From: Promethearchaeota archaeon | GTDB taxonomy: Archaea; Asgardarchaeota; Lokiarchaeia; Sigyniarchaeales; SOKP01 | DNA length: 64,000 nucleotides | Reading direction: 5' to 3' | Assembly (NCBI GenBank): GCA_019058445.1 | Contig: JAHPZA010000003.1 | Coordinates: 575,516 to 639,515, forward strand | Part shown: positions 26,305 through 36,014 of the stretch, piece by piece | Layout of the letters: each line of letters opens with the position of its first letter | Position numbering within the stretch: position 1 is the stretch's first letter | Notes under the pieces: generated by a model | Database searches by the model: none | What the model was told of the DNA's origin: nothing | What the model saw: the letters and a program-made list of their open reading frames with translations, nothing else | Translations under genes and position numbers: made by a program

Positions 26305-28998
26305 ATGGCTCAAGACAAATTAGGTTTAAACGAGACTGAAGCGCTCTGCTATGAACTGCTTCTTATTAAAGGTAAACTTACTGCTGGAGAAGTCTGTATT
26401 TACGCTAAGCTTGATGAAGAAACTGATTATGAGACAATTAAGGGAATATTGCATAACTTTGTTGAGAGAGGTCTTGCGCAAAAACTCCCAAAAGCTAAGG
26501 GATTAGTCGATATTTACACGGGAGTTCCTCCGTTTGAAGGATTAATAAACCATTTAGACGATTTTTCCAAAGAGATTGGAGATCTGAAGAAAGAAATCGA
26601 CACTTCCTTGCAAAATCTTAGAGAGGAGGCGCAAAAAGAGGTATCAGAAATCCGTACCAATGTAGAGACAATAATTAATGATGAGAAAGCTGCTATTGAT
26701 AATGGCGTTTCTCAAACCAATATCACTTTATCTCAAATTGTTGAATCTTCTACTTCAGAATATACTGGAGCTTCAGATAAAAGCAAGCAAAAAGTCGAGG
26801 AGATTACCAATACATCAAAAGCAAAAATTGGAGTAGATTTAGAGAAATTCGAGAAAGCGAGTGTAGATAATATTAACATATTTAAAGAAGAATCAATAAA
26901 TCGGGGCAATGAGGCAAAAGATACAATTATTAGTAAATTTGGAGGTTTAGATGAGGAAGTAAAGAATCTATTCACCCTTTCAAAAGACAACTTTGCTAGT
27001 ACATTAAATTCAGCTAAAGATAAATCCATTGCTGATAATAATTCACAACAAGAACAATCCTTGGAGAAAATAAATAATTGGAAAACTGAAACTTTTACTG
27101 AATTTGAGAATTTGTCAAAAACAACAGGAGATCAATTAGATATAAATCTAAGCAATTTGAAAACAAAAAATCTAGAAAATGCAAAAACACTTAAAGAAAG
27201 AATAATAGAGCAAAGAAACAGTTTTAAAACAAACATCGATAATAATATTACTTCAAGCCGTGATAAATTAAACGAAACCCTCACAAAGCTCGGTGACGAG
27301 GCTGTAAAGAATTTATCAGAACTTCAAAATGGGCTATCACAAGCATTAGAACAAGGAAATTCAACGTTAAACAGCACTTTAGAGCAGCAGAAAAATTCTC
27401 TTAATGAATATCTCACTCAAACTTCTACTGATTTAAATTCCAGTTTCAATAATCAAATTACCTCCCTAGATTCGGGCCTAAATGAACAAAAAGATGATTT
27501 TAGCAGCAAAATGAATGACCAATTAGTAAAATTCTTAGAATTTGGAAAAACATTTTTCAATGAAACCAGAGATCAATTCGCAGGTAAAATTAAATCTGTT
27601 ATTGAATTTGTCAAAGAAAAGTTTAAAGAATTTAAAGTGGCCACTCAAAATCAGTTTGATACAATCAAGAGCGAGGTAGATACGAAATTTAATGAATTCT
27701 CAGGAAATGTTGCTACTGTTATTGAGAACCTAAGAGAATCGTCCTCATCAAGCATGGAATCAATTGGAAATGAAGTGAAAGGGAAATCGACTCAATTTAC
27801 TGATGAAGTAAAATCGCAGCAGGGAGCTTTGTTAGAAAACCTTGAAAAAGAACTTGCTCAAAATTCAAACAATTATTCTAATCAATTGGATACCGATTTA
27901 TCTGAAATCGAAGTGGGTACTGAGGGCGCTTTAAATGAAACAAAAGCAAGTTTGGAAAAGACGATTACAAAATCAAAAGATATAATAAGTGAAATAATTA
28001 CTAAGGTAAGTACTGGATTTGAGGTTTTAGCCAAAACTTTTGAGGAAAAAACAAGCAGTAAGGCAGAAGCCGTGATTACAGAAATTTCGACAAAATCGGA
28101 TGAAACAGAAGGGAAGTTGACAGATTCTATTGCAAAAGGGACAGAAATTAGCACTGAACACTTTTCAAGTTTCATAAAGAATCTTGAGAGCCCAATCAAC
28201 TCAGTTAATGAAAAACTCGGAGCGTCAGTGAATTCATCAAAATCGAGTATAGATTCAAACCTGGATTTATTAATGCAATCCTACTTAGAAACTATTGGTG
28301 CTGCAGAAGATAATTTTGCATCATCCGTTAATGGATTAAAAGAAACTCTTCCAAGTCAAATAAACAGTATCAATTCAGAATTTCAAGGTTCTACTGATAA
28401 AGTTGGGAATGATACTATTAATAAAATTGATGCTCTCACAAATCAAATGTTAGAATCATTTGATAATGCTGTTGCGGGAGTTTCAGATCCCGTGAATAAA
28501 GCTGTTGAAATTGCGAATAACGGAAAAGCTACTTTCGAAAACATTTGGAGTGATGTGAAATCAATGGAGCTTCTCACAGCAGAAGGGACATGGCAGATTG
28601 CAACACAATACACGATTATGGCTTATCTCGAGGCTATGATAAAAAGGACAAAAGCACATCTATTAATTGTAGTTCCCACTATGTCATTATTACCTCTAAA
28701 TGCCATATTAAAGACTAAAATGATGCAAAAAATTACCATTGCATGCAAAATAACTGATAAAGAAATGGCCAACAAACTTACTGCAAAAGACAACGTAGAT
28801 CTACGTTCTATAACCGAGATGATTGTCTCCGCTATAGGGGCCAATCGAGATCAAGAAGAAGCTTTTTATGGACCCTATACCGAAAATCCAAAAGAGATGG
28901 TCTGTACGATAACCCAACAAGACGAACTCATCAGAATAATTGCTGAAATGCTGTCAAGCTTTTACAGAGGTCGTTCAGTAAAATATACTAAAGATTAA
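26305..28998 (+). CDS. Giant TrmB-like protein with long coiled coil
   Basis: 898 residues from ATG 26305 (frame open from 26242). Three parts are visible. The N-terminus to about residue 90 is a TrmB-type winged helix (LGLNETEALCYELLLIKGKLTAGEV, VERGLAQKLPKAKG, then YTGVPPFEGLINHL). Next come some 650 residues of Lys/Glu/Ser/Asn-rich heptad-like helix, without Pro breaks, resembling apolipoprotein or chemoreceptor-like coils. The last 140 residues (ATQYTIMAYLEAMIKRTKAHLLIVVPTMSLL...) look like the PLD-like sensor domain of TrmB regulators. A normal TrmB is 250-350 residues. DNA binding is plausible; a structural or membrane-remodelling role cannot be excluded. Confidence 0.75.
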   Translation: MAQDKLGLNETEALCYELLLIKGKLTAGEVCIYAKLDEETDYETIKGILHNFVERGLAQKLPKAKGLVDIYTGVPPFEGLINHLDDFSKEIGDLKKEIDTSLQNLREEAQKEVSEIRTNVETIINDEKAAIDNGVSQTNITLSQIVESSTSEYTGASDKSKQKVEEITNTSKAKIGVDLEKFEKASVDNINIFKEESINRGNEAKDTIISKFGGLDEEVKNLFTLSKDNFASTLNSAKDKSIADNNSQQEQSLEKINNWKTETFTEFENLSKTTGDQLDINLSNLKTKNLENAKTLKERIIEQRNSFKTNIDNNITSSRDKLNETLTKLGDEAVKNLSELQNGLSQALEQGNSTLNSTLEQQKNSLNEYLTQTSTDLNSSFNNQITSLDSGLNEQKDDFSSKMNDQLVKFLEFGKTFFNETRDQFAGKIKSVIEFVKEKFKEFKVATQNQFDTIKSEVDTKFNEFSGNVATVIENLRESSSSSMESIGNEVKGKSTQFTDEVKSQQGALLENLEKELAQNSNNYSNQLDTDLSEIEVGTEGALNETKASLEKTITKSKDIISEIITKVSTGFEVLAKTFEEKTSSKAEAVITEISTKSDETEGKLTDSIAKGTEISTEHFSSFIKNLESPINSVNEKLGASVNSSKSSIDSNLDLLMQSYLETIGAAEDNFASSVNGLKETLPSQINSINSEFQGSTDKVGNDTINKIDALTNQMLESFDNAVAGVSDPVNKAVEIANNGKATFENIWSDVKSMELLTAEGTWQIATQYTIMAYLEAMIKRTKAHLLIVVPTMSLLPLNAILKTKMMQKITIACKITDKEMANKLTAKDNVDLRSITEMIVSAIGANRDQEEAFYGPYTENPKEMVCTITQQDELIRIIAEMLSSFYRGRSVKYTKD

Positions 28999-29083
28999 TT
29001 TCTTTCTTTTTTATTTTATTTAAACTCCAAATAGATTATTAATAAAAAAAAAAGGATTTTGATTTAAAAAATTCTTTTTTATT

Positions 29084-29479
29084 CTATTTTAAATCTCTAT
29101 TATAGAAATAGGCGTTAAGTATAATTAATACGATTAGTATTATACTATCAAACCACGTTGTTTGTGTATATGTAGGAGAAAGTGGAAGTACAATTAATTC
29201 CCATATGTTTAGCGCAAGGATTACAACACACCACAATATTGCAAATTCAATTATAAATTTGACCTGTTCGACTTCTGCTCTCTTTAAAGCAATCAGAGCC
29301 ATAATAGCAAGCACTAAAAGTGTTCCTCCAAATGCCCTCCAATAGTAAGGATCAAACACTAATGGATCGACTAAACTGGCATAGGTTTCCGGGATTACTA
29401 AATAGAGAAATGTAAAGATAAGCGCGGCAATAGCATTAATAATTAACACTATTTTCACTTCTTTTGATATTTCTGCCAT
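29084..29479 (-). CDS. Four-helix membrane protein, paralogue B
   Basis: 131 residues beginning MAEISKEVKIVLIINAI, clearly paralogous to the protein at 25637: same length, same four helices at the same places, and the shared VIP(E/D)TYA after helix 1. It is convergent with the giant coiled-coil gene (86 bp gap). No catalytic motif is seen; I do not recognise a named family. Confidence 0.75.
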   Translation of the reverse strand: MAEISKEVKIVLIINAIAALIFTFLYLVIPETYASLVDPLVFDPYYWRAFGGTLLVLAIMALIALKRAEVEQVKFIIEFAILWCVVILALNIWELIVLPLSPTYTQTTWFDSIILIVLIILNAYFYNRDLK

Positions 29480-29859
29480 TTATAAAATCATCTCTTGAGA
29501 TTTTTAAAGTATTTATTGGATTTGGTTTTTTTAAAAAGATTTAATGTAATATTAGATGGATGTTTATTTATATATTTTTAAAACTTTAAGAATAAACCAT
29601 CAGAAATTTGGAAAAAATGAGAATTTTACATTATTTCTGATTAATTTTATTCTTTAAAACAAAATGTTAATAAATTAATTATTTTAATATCTTGAAAGTT
29701 AGAAAGTCTAATAAATCATTATCCAAAGAATTATATTTCTAAAAATAAAAGAAATCATGATAAGCTGCTTTTTGATAAGGGTGAATAAATATTTCTTGAA
29801 TTAAACCCGATTCAATTAGTTTACCAAAATTCTGCTAATTTTGAAAAAATGTGAATATT
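29480..29859. other. Intergenic region, 380 bp, no gene seen
   Basis: Very AT-rich spacer between divergent genes. Its TATA-like tract tttatttatatatttt at about 29563-29578 could promote the minus-strand membrane protein or the plus-strand acyl-CoA cluster. All small frames are broken within a few codons. No hairpin-rich RNA or tRNA-like pattern was noticed. Confidence 0.5.
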
Positions 29860-30900
29860 ATGAAGAATAAATGGATTTTGTATGGAGCATATGGATATAC
29901 AGGGAGATTAATAGCTGAAGAAGCATTATTAAGAGGTCATAGACCTGTATTAGGAGGCCGTTCTAGAGAAAAACTTATACCCTTAGCGAAAGAATTGAAT
30001 TTAGATTATAGAATATTTAATTTAGAAAATAAAGAGAACCTATATAAAACGATTTCAGAATTTGATTTGGTTTTTCATGCTGCAGGACCTTATATCCATA
30101 CAAGTAAACCAATGGTTCAAGCATGTTTAAAAGCAGGAATAAACTATTTGGATATAACTGGTGAAGTACCCGTGTTCGAACAGAACTTTAGATATGATGA
30201 GGAGGCCCGTGAAAAAGGGATTGCTATAATTTCAGGAGTAGGATTTGATGTTGTACCCACAGATTGTATGGCAAAGTATGTAAGTGAACAAATTAGTAAT
30301 CCATCGCAGTTAGAACTTGCTATTGCTGGTGAAGGAGGGATAAGTCCTGGTACCCTTAAAACAATCTTCGAACATATTTCTACAGGAATATTAATCCGTG
30401 AAAATGGCCAACTTAAAAATATATCTCTTGGAAAGGGAACACGTGAAGTGACTTTCTCTGATAGAGTACGAGAAGTAACACCAACAGTCTGGGGAGATCT
30501 AGCCTCTGCTTATCTTACAACAGGAATTCCGAACATAAGTGTTTATATGCCTTATTCGAAAACTCTTGGAGATTTAATGAAAGCCACAAGGTTAAAGAAA
30601 GATAGAGTTAATGAGTGGATCGAAAAAAATATTCAAGGACCTGATGAGTTTACAAGAAACACCGCACGATCATATATATGGGCTCAAGTAACTAATAATA
30701 ATGGTCAAGAGGCTCAAGCTTGGTTAGAAACAATGGAAGGTTATAAATTTACTGCTCTTGCTAGTGTAAGGAGCGTTGAAAAAGTTTTTGAATTATCTCC
30801 GAAAGGTGCTTTAACTCCTGCTTTAGCATTTGGAAAGGACTTCGTTCTAGAACTCCCCGAGACAAAGCGTCTCGATAATATTGAAATATTGGTAAATTAA
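29860..30900 (+). CDS. Saccharopine dehydrogenase-like NAD(P)-binding reductase
   Basis: Rossmann-fold protein of the saccharopine dehydrogenase-like (trans-acting enoyl reductase) family, about 346 residues. The N-terminal binding loop is LYGAYGYTGRLIAEEA; downstream are HAAGPY and YLDITGE, then SGVGFDVVPTDCMA, all typical of this group. Its members reduce various substrates including lipid precursors. It leads the plus-strand cluster with three crotonase paralogues, suggesting an acyl-CoA-related substrate. GTG 29851 is an alternative start three codons earlier. Confidence 0.82.
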   Translation: MKNKWILYGAYGYTGRLIAEEALLRGHRPVLGGRSREKLIPLAKELNLDYRIFNLENKENLYKTISEFDLVFHAAGPYIHTSKPMVQACLKAGINYLDITGEVPVFEQNFRYDEEAREKGIAIISGVGFDVVPTDCMAKYVSEQISNPSQLELAIAGEGGISPGTLKTIFEHISTGILIRENGQLKNISLGKGTREVTFSDRVREVTPTVWGDLASAYLTTGIPNISVYMPYSKTLGDLMKATRLKKDRVNEWIEKNIQGPDEFTRNTARSYIWAQVTNNNGQEAQAWLETMEGYKFTALASVRSVEKVFELSPKGALTPALAFGKDFVLELPETKRLDNIEILVN

Positions 30901-31021
30901 GTAAGATTTTTCGTTTTTTTCCTTATTTTTTTGTTATAGTTTATTTGAATAGTGTTAAATTGTTTCGAATCTATAATTTCTTAATAGCTATCTTTAAACA
31001 TAACTTTATAGTTGGTTCAAT

Positions 31022-31873
31022 ATGGTTTTCGAAACTCTACTATTTGAATTAAGGGATGATGGGATCGGTATTTTGACACTCAACCGACCTGACAACTTAA
31101 ATGCAATGTCCTTTCAAATGTTTGAAGATCTTAACCACATTTTTGATGATTTGATGATAAACTTAGATTGCAGAGTTGTCATCTTAAAGGGTCAAGGACG
31201 GGCTTTTTGCGCCGGTTTAGATTTAAATGAAATGAATGTGTTGAATACTAGAAGAAAACCAGAGGAATACAAGAAATTTTATTATTTAAATATTCCCGAA
31301 GTATTAAAAAACAGAGTTTACTTTCAATCAAGGTTAAGTCGAGTGATTATGAAAATGAGAAAAATCAGCCAACCAATAATTTCTATAATACATGGTCCAG
31401 CTACGGGTGGTGGATTTGCACTAACTTTAGCATCTGACATAAGAATTGCAGGAGAAAAAGCAAAATTTAATAATGCGTTCATTAAATTAGGGCTTTCTGG
31501 ATCTGATGTGGGTACTAGCTATTTTTTACCTCGTCTCATTGGAGTATCTAGAGCTACGGAAATTCTGTATACTGGTAGATTTGTCGATGCCGAAGAAGCA
31601 GAGCGAATAGGTCTTGTTTGCAAAGTGGTAAACGGGAATCAAAATGATTTATTAGCTGCTGCAATGGAAATTGCCGAAGAACTACTCACCAAAAGTCCAC
31701 TCGGATTAAGAATGACAAAAGAGGCTATCAATTTATCTCAAGATTCACCGAGTTTGGAAACAATGATCCAGTTAGAAAATCGAGCACAAATGATAGCTAG
31801 TGCATCAAATGATGTGTTAGAGGGTATGTTAGCCTTTTTTGAAAAAAGAAAGCCGAAATTCCCTAAGCTTTAG
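31022..31873 (+). CDS. Crotonase-fold enzyme, tandem copy 1
   Basis: Enoyl-CoA hydratase/isomerase superfamily, 283 residues. Oxyanion-hole motifs are intact: AFCAGLDL and HGPATGGGF. The two classical hydratase glutamates are replaced: the GGGxE position is A133 and the xxPE position is F153. D162 in SGSDVGTS lies where dienoyl-CoA isomerases carry a catalytic Asp. So it is probably an isomerase, lyase or other crotonase rather than a standard hydratase. First of three tandem paralogues, 98 bp before copy 2. Confidence 0.88.
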   Translation: MVFETLLFELRDDGIGILTLNRPDNLNAMSFQMFEDLNHIFDDLMINLDCRVVILKGQGRAFCAGLDLNEMNVLNTRRKPEEYKKFYYLNIPEVLKNRVYFQSRLSRVIMKMRKISQPIISIIHGPATGGGFALTLASDIRIAGEKAKFNNAFIKLGLSGSDVGTSYFLPRLIGVSRATEILYTGRFVDAEEAERIGLVCKVVNGNQNDLLAAAMEIAEELLTKSPLGLRMTKEAINLSQDSPSLETMIQLENRAQMIASASNDVLEGMLAFFEKRKPKFPKL

Positions 31874-31971
31874 GAATGCTTTAAACAAATGAATCTTTAA
31901 AATGTTTGAAACTTTTAATTAAAACTATAGGATATAATCCTTATAAAAAAAATGTAGAAATTGATAAAAAT

Positions 31972-32832
31972 ATGGAACTTGAAACTCTATTATTTGAATT
32001 GAGGGATGATGGTATTGGGATTTTAACTCTCAACCGTCCTGAAAAATTAAATGCTATGAACTTTCAAATGATTGAAGATCTTCATCAAATATTCGATAAT
32101 TTGATAGTGAATTTAGATTGCCGGGTTTTAATTTTAAAAGGTGCTGGAAGGGCGTTCTGTGCAGGATTAGACCTAAGAGAGTCTGCAATACTTCAAACGA
32201 AGAAAAAACCCCCGGAACTGAAAGAAAAGTTTTTCTATGCAAGAGCTCCTGATAAGGACATAATTAAAGCAAAAATGTATGGCCAATGGAGAACTTCTCA
32301 TTTAATTCCTAAGATGCGAAAAATCAGCCAACCCATTATAGCAGTTATTCATGGTCCTGCTACGGGAGCGGGATTTACATTTGCTTTAGCCTCTGATATT
32401 CGAATTATAGGTGAGAATGGAAGGTTTGCTAATTCTTTCATAAATATTGGATTTTCAGGATCAGATTTGGCCAGCAGTTACCATCTACCTAGATTAATAG
32501 GTATGTCCCGAGCTGCCGAGATTTTATATACTGGACGATTTGTTAATGCCGAAGAAGCCGAAAAAATAGGGCTAGTTTTTAAGCTAGTAAAAGGTGATGA
32601 AAATAAATTATTAGCAAGTGCAATGGAAATTGCTGAAGAACTTCTTACAAAAAGCCCACTAGGCCTTCGGATGACAAAAGAAGCTATTAATTTAACTATG
32701 GATTCACCCAGTTTAGAGACCATGATGCAAATAGAAAACCGATCACAAATGCTTTGCTCAACTTCTGCAGATCTTATGGAAGGAATAAATGCTTTCTTTG
32801 ATAAAAGGAAGCCTAAATACCCAAAGTTATAA
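31972..32832 (+). CDS. Crotonase-fold enzyme, tandem copy 2
   Basis: 286 residues from ATG 31972, chosen because MELETLLFELRDDG aligns with the starts of both neighbours; the frame is open from a TTG at 31906. AFCAGLDL and HGPATGAGF form the CoA-oxyanion hole. The hydratase glutamate positions are T136 and F156; the candidate acid D165 (SGSDLASS) is kept. An insertion of a few residues (RAPDKDIIKAKMYGQ) is specific to this copy. It ends 20 bp before copy 3. Confidence 0.88.
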   Translation: MELETLLFELRDDGIGILTLNRPEKLNAMNFQMIEDLHQIFDNLIVNLDCRVLILKGAGRAFCAGLDLRESAILQTKKKPPELKEKFFYARAPDKDIIKAKMYGQWRTSHLIPKMRKISQPIIAVIHGPATGAGFTFALASDIRIIGENGRFANSFINIGFSGSDLASSYHLPRLIGMSRAAEILYTGRFVNAEEAEKIGLVFKLVKGDENKLLASAMEIAEELLTKSPLGLRMTKEAINLTMDSPSLETMMQIENRSQMLCSTSADLMEGINAFFDKRKPKYPKL

Positions 32833-32852
32833 TAAATCAAGAGGGATGAAAT

Positions 32853-33698
32853 GTGGATTTAGAAACTATGAAATTTGAACTGCGCGATAATGGGATAGGA
32901 ATCCTCAGTCTCAACCGCCCAGAAAAATTGAATGCGATTTCATTTCAGATGGAAGAAGATTTCCATCAAGTTTTAGATCATTTAATGGTGAACTTGGATT
33001 GTAGAGTTCTTATACTGAGAGGAGAAGGGCGAGCATTTTCTGCGGGCACAGATCTTCAAGAAGGATTAACGTTAAATTCTAAAAAAACCCCCGAGGGGTA
33101 TGATAGATTCTATTTTTTAACCGTAAAGGAACCTATAAAAAGGAAGATGTATCATCAATGGCGCATTACTCAAATTATTGTTAAGCTACGCAAAATATCA
33201 CAACCCATTATTGTTCTTGTTCAAGGAGCAGCAGCTGGCGGAGGGCTTGCTTTCGCATTGGCATCAGATATAAGAATTGTAACGAAAGATGCAAAATTTA
33301 TTAATGCTTCAATCAATATTGGGCTTACAGGAGCTGATATGGGGGGGAGTTATTTTCTTCCCCGATTAATTGGAAGAGCTAGAGCTTCTGAAATTCTAAT
33401 GAGTGGTAGAGTTGTTGATGGGATTGAGGCAGAAAGCATAGGATTAGCAGTAAAACTCGTCGATGAGGCAGATTTGTTAAATACTGGACTAGAAATCGCA
33501 GAGGAACTATTAACTAAAAGTCCACTCGGATTAAGGATGACAAAAGAAGCTATAAATCTTTCTTTAGATTCCCCAAGTTTAGAAAATATTGTTCAGTTTG
33601 AAAATAGTTCAATTATGATTACATTTTCCTCCAAAGACGTCAATGAAGCTTCAAGTGCATTCTTTGAAAAAAGAAAACCGAAATATCCATTAAAATAA
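32853..33698 (+). CDS. Crotonase-fold enzyme, tandem copy 3
   Basis: 281 residues. GTG start at 32853 with GAGGG at 32841-32845 in front; an overlapping ATG at 32851 is out of frame. AFSAGTDL replaces the usual Cys with Ser, and QGAAAGGGLAF is the second oxyanion motif. Hydratase Glu positions are A133 and S153; D162 (TGADMGGS) is kept. The C-terminal KSPLGLRMTKEAINLS is almost the same in all three copies, showing a recent common origin. Confidence 0.88.
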   Translation: MDLETMKFELRDNGIGILSLNRPEKLNAISFQMEEDFHQVLDHLMVNLDCRVLILRGEGRAFSAGTDLQEGLTLNSKKTPEGYDRFYFLTVKEPIKRKMYHQWRITQIIVKLRKISQPIIVLVQGAAAGGGLAFALASDIRIVTKDAKFINASINIGLTGADMGGSYFLPRLIGRARASEILMSGRVVDGIEAESIGLAVKLVDEADLLNTGLEIAEELLTKSPLGLRMTKEAINLSLDSPSLENIVQFENSSIMITFSSKDVNEASSAFFEKRKPKYPLK

Positions 33699-33833
33699 TC
33701 TTTTCTTTAACAACTTGAAAAAACTTTTTTTTGATCGATAAACATTTTATATGCTCTTTTTCAACGATCAGTTATAACTAATTCAACTTAAAAAGGTAGA
33801 TTATAAATTACATCAAATAAATTATGGTATAAA

Positions 33834-34922
33834 GTGGCTAGAGCAATAATTAAAGCTGGCAGTTTACCCATCCCGATTGTGGATACCTTTTATGAATTAC
33901 TTAAGCTATTATTGACTGAAGAGCAAGCCGAGTTTATCTTGATATTTAGCAAAAAACCATCGCTAAATATGGATGAAATTAGAAGTAAAACTGACTTAGA
34001 TGATAATGCGATACATAAAATGCTGAATGATTTAATGTATAACGGCATAATTACAGGAACACGTAGTAATCGTTCTGGAATTAGAGTTTATCGGTTATTA
34101 CCTCCATTTCCAGGGATTTTTGAAGCCCAATTTATGAGGGGAGAGAGGGGAGAAAAACAAAAGAATTTAGCGAGAGTATTTGATAAGTTATTCGATGATT
34201 GGAGTAGCGGTATTCAAATGAATTATGATAATATGATCCCTCAATTTAAAAATGCACCTCCAATAAATAGGATTGTCCCGGTTGAAGAGGAAATAGACAT
34301 AGGAAATGAAACCGTACTACCCTATGAAGTTGTCCAAAATATTATAGGGCGGCATGAATTTATTGCTGTAACAAATTGCTATTGTCGTCATGAGAAAAGT
34401 CTTATAAATGAGCCATGCAAATTAGATGCTCCAATACAAAATTGCCTTTTGTTTGGGAAAAACGCTCAATTCTCAGTAGAATACGGGTTTGCTAAGCAAA
34501 TATCTAAAGAATCAGCTCTGAAAATATTAAAAGAAGCAGAAGATTATGGCCTCGTTCATAAAGCATTTCATACCCACCAAGATATAGAAAGAGGTGAGGA
34601 GGCCATTTGTAGCTGCTGCAAGTGTTGCTGTGGCGTATTTCAACTCCATTATAAAGGGGTTGCTCCAATCCATACTGTATCTTCCTATATCGTAATGTTA
34701 AACAAAGAAAAGTGCATTGGCTGTGGGATGTGTATAGAAAAATGCCCCATGGAAGCAATTAATTGGTACAATTCAGATGTAGAAATACTTGAAAATAGAT
34801 GTATTGGTTGTGGTGTATGCGCCTACCATTGTCCTGAAGACGCACTCAAATTAGTAAAAATTCAATCAAGAAATATATTTATTCCCCCTCCAAAACTTCT
34901 TAAAGAGTTAAATAATCTTTAG
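33834..34922 (+). CDS. HTH/Fe-S protein with C-terminal dicluster ferredoxin
   Basis: 362 residues, GTG start. Residues about 25-95 form a winged helix-like segment (EEQAEFILIFSKKPSLNMDEI, DLMYNGIITGT). A middle Cys-rich part has NCYCRHEK, then EPCKL...NCLLFG and CSCCKCCCG. The end carries two ferredoxin motifs, CIGCGMCIEKCP and CIGCGVCAYHCP. Similar proteins occur in anaerobes beside acyl-CoA and aromatic degradation genes, where they are thought to carry electrons. The position between crotonases and the short-chain dehydrogenase fits this. Redox regulation is an alternative. Confidence 0.8.
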   Translation: MARAIIKAGSLPIPIVDTFYELLKLLLTEEQAEFILIFSKKPSLNMDEIRSKTDLDDNAIHKMLNDLMYNGIITGTRSNRSGIRVYRLLPPFPGIFEAQFMRGERGEKQKNLARVFDKLFDDWSSGIQMNYDNMIPQFKNAPPINRIVPVEEEIDIGNETVLPYEVVQNIIGRHEFIAVTNCYCRHEKSLINEPCKLDAPIQNCLLFGKNAQFSVEYGFAKQISKESALKILKEAEDYGLVHKAFHTHQDIERGEEAICSCCKCCCGVFQLHYKGVAPIHTVSSYIVMLNKEKCIGCGMCIEKCPMEAINWYNSDVEILENRCIGCGVCAYHCPEDALKLVKIQSRNIFIPPPKLLKELNNL

Positions 34923-35068
34923 TTTCCAGTATACTTGAATCTTATTGATTAAATATTTCAAATCTCTTTTTTTTCCAACTGATAACAACTTGTATTTGAT
35001 CGAATAATGTTTAAAAAGTGTGAATATTGTTTTTCTCAAATTCAAGATATAAAATAAAATGAATAAAT

Positions 35069-36004
35069 ATGGGAATGTTAGAAGATAAGGTTGCTATTAT
35101 AACTGGTGCTGCCCGAGGGATAGGGCGGCAAGAAGCACTAAGTTTTGCGAAAGAAGGATGTCATCTTTTAATTAATGATTTAGGGTGTTCTCTAGACGGT
35201 TTTGGAAGTGAACGAATTGCAGATAACATTGTTAAAGATATAAAAAAAATTGGGGTTAAAGCAGTTGCTAATTATGACTCTATTTCAAACTTTCAAAAAG
35301 CAAAAGAAGTAGTAGATCAAGCGATTTCTGAATTTGGTAAATTAGATATTGTAATCAATAATGCAGGAATTTTAAGAGATCGGATGAGTTATAATATGAC
35401 CGAAGAAGAATGGGATGATGTTATATCAGTTCATTTAAAGGGAACTTTTAATATGTGTCGGCATTCTGCTGCCTATTTTAGGGAACAGGGAAAGTCAGAT
35501 AAAAAATTTTCTGGCAGAATCATTAATGCGATTTCAGATGCGGGAGTATTAGGAAATCTTGGGCAATTAAATTATGGAGCCGCCAAGGCTGGAATTGCTG
35601 CAATGACTTTAATATTATCTAGGGAATTAAAGAAATATGCTACTGTCAATAGTGTAATTCAAATAGCAAGAACCAGATTCACCTTAAACTCTAGTGCGCA
35701 AATTGCTAGACTTATGAACAAAAAGGATGAGAAGGGTTTTGATATATTTGATCCTGCTAATGTTATTCCAATTGTAATCTTTCTTGCTTCGAATAAAGCT
35801 AAAAAGATTAGTGGAGAAGTATTTCGAATTGCAGGTGATAAATGCTGGATTTTACGGGGATGGCATTCTGTAAACCGAATAGATAATAATAGTAAAGCGT
35901 TTTCTCCCCAAGTTCTTGGTGAAAGAATAAAACAAGAATTATTAAAAGGTATTCCCAAAAAAGAGACAGTGATGGAAATCTTTAGTCAATTGGTAAATAT
36001 GTAA
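35069..36004 (+). CDS. Short-chain dehydrogenase/reductase (3-hydroxyacyl-CoA dehydrogenase type)
   Basis: 311-residue SDR. Cofactor motif TGAARGIG at 12-19, NNAGILRD structural motif, catalytic SDAG...YGAAK (Ser-Tyr-Lys), and a DLG.SLDG insertion after strand 2 as in HSD17B4/multifunctional enzyme type 2 dehydrogenases. This points to oxidation of 3-hydroxyacyl-CoA. It lies at the end of the acyl-CoA cluster and converges with a TrmB gene. Confidence 0.88.
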   Translation: MGMLEDKVAIITGAARGIGRQEALSFAKEGCHLLINDLGCSLDGFGSERIADNIVKDIKKIGVKAVANYDSISNFQKAKEVVDQAISEFGKLDIVINNAGILRDRMSYNMTEEEWDDVISVHLKGTFNMCRHSAAYFREQGKSDKKFSGRIINAISDAGVLGNLGQLNYGAAKAGIAAMTLILSRELKKYATVNSVIQIARTRFTLNSSAQIARLMNKKDEKGFDIFDPANVIPIVIFLASNKAKKISGEVFRIAGDKCWILRGWHSVNRIDNNSKAFSPQVLGERIKQELLKGIPKKETVMEIFSQLVNM

Positions 36005-36014
36005 CAAGATTAAT

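Noticed and set aside
33834..34922. HTH plus ferredoxin as a novel gene fusion
   Set aside because: I recall anaerobe proteins with the same order (winged segment, Cys-rich middle, dicluster ferredoxin), so it is likely a known family.
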